From NCBI RefSeq assembly GCF_900176255.2, contig NZ_FXEG02000003.1, positions 1,426,001-1,490,000 of the forward strand: a DNA stretch of 64,000 nucleotides, written 5' to 3'. The DNA is from Mycobacterium ahvazicum (GTDB taxonomy: Bacteria > Actinomycetota > Actinomycetes > Mycobacteriales > Mycobacteriaceae). The translations under genes and the position numbers were made by a program. The notes beneath the pieces were generated by a model. That model ran no database searches and was not told where the DNA came from. It worked only from the letters and a program-made list of their open reading frames with translations. Positions 60,412 through 64,000 of this stretch are shown here, piece by piece (positions within the stretch are counted from its first letter, which is position 1; each line of letters starts with the position of its first letter).

Positions 60412-61427
60412 TGGCGAAACTCCTTCATTGCGGCGGTAATACAGGACTGGGAAGCGTTATAGAAGATCGGCAGCACGCGATCGACTCCCTCACACCGGGT
60501 ACGCAGGGCAGCGCCGACCTCCTTGACGGTGCCGACGACCGCGAAGGCCGCAAGCATGTCGTCGTCGATCAGCGACCCCATCGCGTCCCATTCGCCTTGC
60601 TTGGACAGGCGATTCAGCTCGGCGTGCAACTCGCCCCAGCCGTGCACCTCCAGCACCTTGCGATACGCGGGCGTGGAGCCGTAGAAGGCGATCTGCTTGC
60701 GGGCGGCCGTCATCGCCGCTCGCAATTCGGCGTCGTTTTCGCCGGTCGCGACCATCACCTCGGCGCAGACCTGGATATCCGAACGACCACGGCCCGCGCG
60801 CTGCGCCCCACGCAGCAGCGCCGGCACCGTCACCTCGTCGAGGTAGCGCTTCGAAACCATCGGGTGGCCGAGATGGCCGTCGGCGACCTCGCCGCACAAC
60901 TCGGTCATCACTTCACCGACCGCCGCGATGAACACCTTCGGCGCCGGGTACGGGTGCTGCTCCGGGGTGAACATCGGCGTCATGATCTTGTGGGTATAGA
61001 AGTCGCCCTCGAAACTCAGCTTGGCTTCGCCGTTCCAGGCCGACCAGATGGCGTGCAACGCGGAGACGAATTCGCGCATCCGGCGGGCCGGATGACTCCA
61101 CGGCATGCTGAATCGCTTCTCGATGTGGGGCTGAATCTGGGTGCCCAGACCGAGGATGAAGCGGCCCTGCGAGTACGCCTGCAAGTCCCAGGCGACGTTG
61201 GCGACGGTCATCGGGTTGCGCGCGAAAGCCACCGCGATGTTGGTGCCCAGTTCGAGCCGCGACGTGTGCTCGGCGGCCAACAGCAGCGGCAGGAACGGGT
61301 CGTGACTGGTTTCGGCGGTCCAGCCCCCGTCGTACCCCTGCTGTTCCAGGTTGCCAACCGCTTCCACCACGCGATCGAGTCGATTGGGGATGCCGCCGTC
61401 GATCTTCAAGCGGGGGCCGTCAGGCAT
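60408..61427 (-). CDS. LLM-class (F420-type) flavin oxidoreductase
   Basis: A 339-residue luciferase-like protein with EQQGYDGGWTAETSHDP, GTNIAVAFARNPMTVAN, QGRFILGLGTQIQPHIEKRF and VFIAAVGEVM. This is the pattern of mycobacterial F420-dependent TIGR-type enzymes that act on hydrophobic substrates. Coupled to the P450; 143 bp separate it from the carboxylase gene on the other strand. Confidence 0.92.
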   Translation of the reverse strand: MPDGPRLKIDGGIPNRLDRVVEAVGNLEQQGYDGGWTAETSHDPFLPLLLAAEHTSRLELGTNIAVAFARNPMTVANVAWDLQAYSQGRFILGLGTQIQPHIEKRFSMPWSHPARRMREFVSALHAIWSAWNGEAKLSFEGDFYTHKIMTPMFTPEQHPYPAPKVFIAAVGEVMTELCGEVADGHLGHPMVSKRYLDEVTVPALLRGAQRAGRGRSDIQVCAEVMVATGENDAELRAAMTAARKQIAFYGSTPAYRKVLEVHGWGELHAELNRLSKQGEWDAMGSLIDDDMLAAFAVVGTVKEVGAALRTRCEGVDRVLPIFYNASQSCITAAMKEFRQ

Positions 61428-61570
61428 GCGGGTAACTTTACAGTAAGCAATCCAGTATGTGACCCTGCAAGACCTAGGGACGATCGCAAGCGCGGCGTAG
61501 CCGAGCGCAGCGGGTCGTCACCATCGGACCAGGCGCGCGCGATCGCGTCCGTAAGAGGTAGGACTGACGC

Positions 61571-63067
61571 ATGACAAAACCCCCGGATTGGGAGGACACG
61601 CTCTCCGACCTTGCCCGTCGGCGCCAGCACGCCCGGGGCATGGGCGGGCCGGAGCGGCTCGACAAGCACCGCGGCAAGGGCAAGCTCGACGCCCGTGCGC
61701 GCATCGAGCACCTCCTCGATCCGGGTACGTTCCGCGAAATCGGCACGCTCGTCGGTGGCGAGGTCGCCTCCGACGCGCTGATCGTGGGCTCGGGTGAGAT
61801 CAACGGCTCACCGGTGATGCTGGGCGCCGAGGACTTCACCACGATGGCCGGCAGCATCGGGCCCGGCGGCAACTCGAAGCGCTATCGCATCGCCGAGTTG
61901 GCGCTGCGCGACAAGACTCCGCTGGTGATGCTGCTGGAAGGCGCCGGCTTCCGTCCCGGCGGTGGGCATTACGGACGTGCCCCCACCGACCTGCTCGCCC
62001 AGGCGCAGTGCTCGGGCAAGGTGCCGACGGTCGCCGCGGTGCTCGGGCCCTCGGCCGGCCACGGCGCGCTGGTGGCACCGGTGTGCGACTTCCGGATCAT
62101 GAGCCAGCAGGGCGCGATCTTCACTGCCGGGCCCCCGGTCGTGAAAGAGTCAACCGGAGAAGATATTTCGAAGGAAGACCTCGGCGGACCCGTCACCGCC
62201 CTGCCCAGCGGGGTGATCCACAACGTCGCCGACGACGACGAAGCCGTCATTGCCGATATTCGGCGTTACCTGTCGTACTTCCCGCCCAGCGCATGGTCGT
62301 ACCCCACCCCGCTGCCCCGCGACGAAGACAGCGAACCACGGCCGACACCGGAACTGCTCGAGATCGTGTCGCGCGACAACCGCCGCGTCTACGACATGCG
62401 CGCCGTGCTCGATGCGGTCTTCGACCGGCCGGACTGGTTCGAAGTCCAGCCGCAGTACGGCAAGGCGATCATCTGCGCGCTGGCCCATCTCGGCGGCCAT
62501 CCGGTCGCGGTCGTCGCGAACCAGCCCAACGTGCTGGCCGGCTCCATCGACGCCGACGCCGCCGACAAAGCAGCGCATTTCATCATGGTGGCCGACTCAT
62601 TCCACCTGCCGCTCATCTTCTTTGCCGACAATCCCGGCATGCTGCCCGGCAGCCGATCCGAACGCAGCGGAGTGCTGCGCGCCGGCGCCCGGATGTTCGC
62701 CGCCCAAACCGCGGCCACCACGGTGAAGCTGCATGTGACGCTGCGCAAGGCGTACGGGTTCGGCTCGATGGTCATGTCGCTGTTGGGTTTCGACAGCCAA
62801 TCGGCGACCTTCGCCTACCCCGGCGCGACGATGGGCGCCATGAGCGCGGCAGCGCTGGGCCGCGCGACGCACGCCGGCGAGGACGTCACCGCGAAGTTGC
62901 GTGACGCGGAGTTGCAGGCGTCCTTCCGCTCGGCGGAAAGCATGGGATTCGACGAACTCATCGATCCCCGCGAGACCCGCGACGCCCTGCTGGCTTCCCT
63001 GCTGCGGGGCCTGTCGGCCCGGCAGGCCGCCGCCGAGCCCGTGAGCCGGACCCTGATCCTGCCCTAG
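61571..63067 (+). CDS. Acyl-CoA carboxylase beta (carboxyltransferase) subunit
   Basis: A 498-residue carboxyltransferase. It starts MTKPPDWEDTLSD, and the crotonase-fold halves show RARIEHLLDPGTFREIG, the oxyanion-type GGGHYGRAP and GPSAGHGALVAP, and the C-terminal half GFGSMVMS and FAYPGATMGAMSA. These transfer the carboxyl group from biotin to an acyl-CoA; which acyl-CoA is not clear. No biotin carboxylase (alpha) gene is beside it. It overlaps the convergent LLM gene by four bases. Confidence 0.92.
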   Translation: MTKPPDWEDTLSDLARRRQHARGMGGPERLDKHRGKGKLDARARIEHLLDPGTFREIGTLVGGEVASDALIVGSGEINGSPVMLGAEDFTTMAGSIGPGGNSKRYRIAELALRDKTPLVMLLEGAGFRPGGGHYGRAPTDLLAQAQCSGKVPTVAAVLGPSAGHGALVAPVCDFRIMSQQGAIFTAGPPVVKESTGEDISKEDLGGPVTALPSGVIHNVADDDEAVIADIRRYLSYFPPSAWSYPTPLPRDEDSEPRPTPELLEIVSRDNRRVYDMRAVLDAVFDRPDWFEVQPQYGKAIICALAHLGGHPVAVVANQPNVLAGSIDADAADKAAHFIMVADSFHLPLIFFADNPGMLPGSRSERSGVLRAGARMFAAQTAATTVKLHVTLRKAYGFGSMVMSLLGFDSQSATFAYPGATMGAMSAAALGRATHAGEDVTAKLRDAELQASFRSAESMGFDELIDPRETRDALLASLLRGLSARQAAAEPVSRTLILP

Positions 63068-64000
63068 TCTCCCGCTCGGTAGGCCGTGACCACGGGTTCG
63101 AGTTCGTCGGGCGTCGCGCCGTGCATGATCAGCGCGTCGGCCCCGTATTCGAATTCCTTGCGGATCCGATCCGCACATTGCTGAGCCGACCCGGTGGCCG
63201 AGGGTTCCAGCCACTCATCGGGAATCAGCGTCGCGATGTGCTCGATCTGCTCGGCGGTGGCCTTGTGGTCGATCCCGCCGGCGATCGAGGTCACCACCGC
63301 GTCCGCCCGGAAGCGTTCCAGTACAGCCGGATCCCAGTCATTGGTCCGCACCATCAGGTCGCCGTAGCCCTGCAGGTAGGTGGCCAGCCGTGCGACGGTC
63401 TTCTTCAGGCGCAGCTCCTCGGGAAGGTGGTCGCCCACCGTGGCGAAGCACGACCATACTCGCACGCTGTCGGGGTCGCGGCCCGACTTCTCCGCCGCGG
63501 TCTTGACGGTTTTGACGCAGCGCTGCAACGTCTCCGGCGTGAAGTAGGTGTGCAGGATGACGTCGTCGAAGGCGCGGCCGCCGAGCGCTAAGGTGTTGGG
63601 CCCGAACGCAACCAGCGCCAGCCGGATGTCCTCGTCGAAGTCCGGGTCGAGAAACAGGATCGGGTACTTGCCCATCGGGCCTTCGTGATTGAAGATCAGC
63701 TCGCCGTGGAAGAGGCGGCGCATGACCTGGGCCCAATCCTCCATCTGCGCGGTCGTGACGGCGGGGATGCCGAAGGCGCCGTAGATCGCGGCGATGCCGC
63801 GGCCGATGCCCAGCGTGAACCGTCCGCGGGAGAGCCGGTGCATCGTGGTCGCCCAGGATCCGGTGATCAGCGGGTGCCGCGTGTTGTGATTGGTTGCGGC
63901 GGTAGCGATCTGCATCCGGTTGGTCACCGCGCAGGCCGCACCGACCAGAGACGACGCTTCCTTGACGTTCCAGCGCTCGGAGATGAACCCGGTGCCGAAG
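63064..64000 (-). CDS. LLM-class flavin oxidoreductase, 5' end outside window
   Basis: About 312 codons are visible. The frame continues without a start past 64000 (FGTGFISERWNVKEASSLVG precedes TNRMQIATAATNH), so the N-terminus is missing. Seen: RGRFTLGIGRGI of the LLM fold, RLALVAFGPNTLALGG and GDHLPEELRLKK. F420 use is likely in this genus. The last 4 bp overlap the carboxylase gene. Confidence 0.9.
   Translation of the reverse strand, partial: FGTGFISERWNVKEASSLVGAACAVTNRMQIATAATNHNTRHPLITGSWATTMHRLSRGRFTLGIGRGIAAIYGAFGIPAVTTAQMEDWAQVMRRLFHGELIFNHEGPMGKYPILFLDPDFDEDIRLALVAFGPNTLALGGRAFDDVILHTYFTPETLQRCVKTVKTAAEKSGRDPDSVRVWSCFATVGDHLPEELRLKKTVARLATYLQGYGDLMVRTNDWDPAVLERFRADAVVTSIAGGIDHKATAEQIEHIATLIPDEWLEPSATGSAQQCADRIRKEFEYGADALIMHGATPDELEPVVTAYRAGD

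Noticed and set aside
1..64000. tRNA, rRNA, CRISPR arrays, insertion sequences and prophage genes
   Set aside because: Read for cloverleaf-type and spacer-repeat patterns, transposases and integrases; none seen. The 13E12 gene is the only mobile-repeat-related gene and has no flanking repeats I could find.

Overview
The window is high-GC mycobacterial chromosome. The evidence is a type I fatty acid synthase next to an Rv2525c-type Tat-exported protein, PE and PPE genes, a 13E12-family HNH gene, an RsfA/Rv1364c-type sigma-factor regulatory pair, a very large CtpI/CtpH-type P-type ATPase, many acyl-CoA dehydrogenases, and F420-type LLM oxidoreductases. The species cannot be fixed from sequence alone. 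The mix of conserved Mycobacterium blocks and large catabolic islands fits an environmental or opportunistic non-tuberculous species.

Layout. (1) 1-9.9 kb: fas (minus strand, 3' end outside the window), a 560-bp regulatory region, and the Rv2525c-like gene. (2) 10-30.6 kb: a catabolic island in several divergent blocks. It holds two Rieske oxygenases, a lipocalin/CrtC-like protein, an aldehyde dehydrogenase, a split MaoC-type hydratase, a SnoaL-like protein, two AMP-forming CoA ligases, a P450 with its 3Fe-4S ferredoxin, a fused CaiB-type CoA-transferase, a GntR regulator, an SDR, an LLM enzyme and a run of four acyl-CoA dehydrogenase genes ending in a ligase. Together these could oxygenate a hydrophobic ring compound, activate it to a CoA thioester and beta-oxidise it. 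(3) 30.6-37.6 kb: a 13E12 HNH gene, then a P-type ATPase operon with a small membrane protein carrying a His/acid tetrapeptide repeat, and a related small membrane protein on the other side. (4) 37.7-42.7 kb: a TetR-hotdog fusion, an amidohydrolase, a strong terminator, rsfA and the PAS-phosphatase-kinase-STAS regulator. (5) 42.7-52.6 kb: a second catabolic island with an acyl-CoA dehydrogenase pair, an esterase-fold protein without its catalytic Ser and His, a tandem amidohydrolase pair, a Rieske ferredoxin, a P450, an alcohol dehydrogenase, an SDR and a VOC protein. (6) 52.6-57.2 kb: a TetR, a degenerate ABC ATPase, a YhgE/Pip-type membrane protein, an SDR and a secreted DUF732 protein. (7) 57.3-64 kb: divergent PE and PPE genes, a P450/LLM operon, an acyl-CoA carboxylase beta subunit and a partial LLM gene.

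Two themes stand out. First, several genes pair an intact enzyme with a degenerate relative: the two amidohydrolases, the split hydratase, the acyl-CoA dehydrogenase pairs, and the P-type ATPase with a pseudo-ATPase half. Second, a 25-bp palindromic element (TTGCTAT-N10-ATAGCGAA) is identical at its 15 fixed positions in two divergent catabolic promoters 36 kb apart, and weaker versions sit in four other catabolic promoters of the island. This suggests one dispersed regulon.

The least explained part is the P-type ATPase locus (32.1-37.6 kb). There a transporter with a dead duplicated half is apparently co-transcribed with a membrane protein bearing nine LHDE/LHEE-type units that look suited to binding divalent metal.
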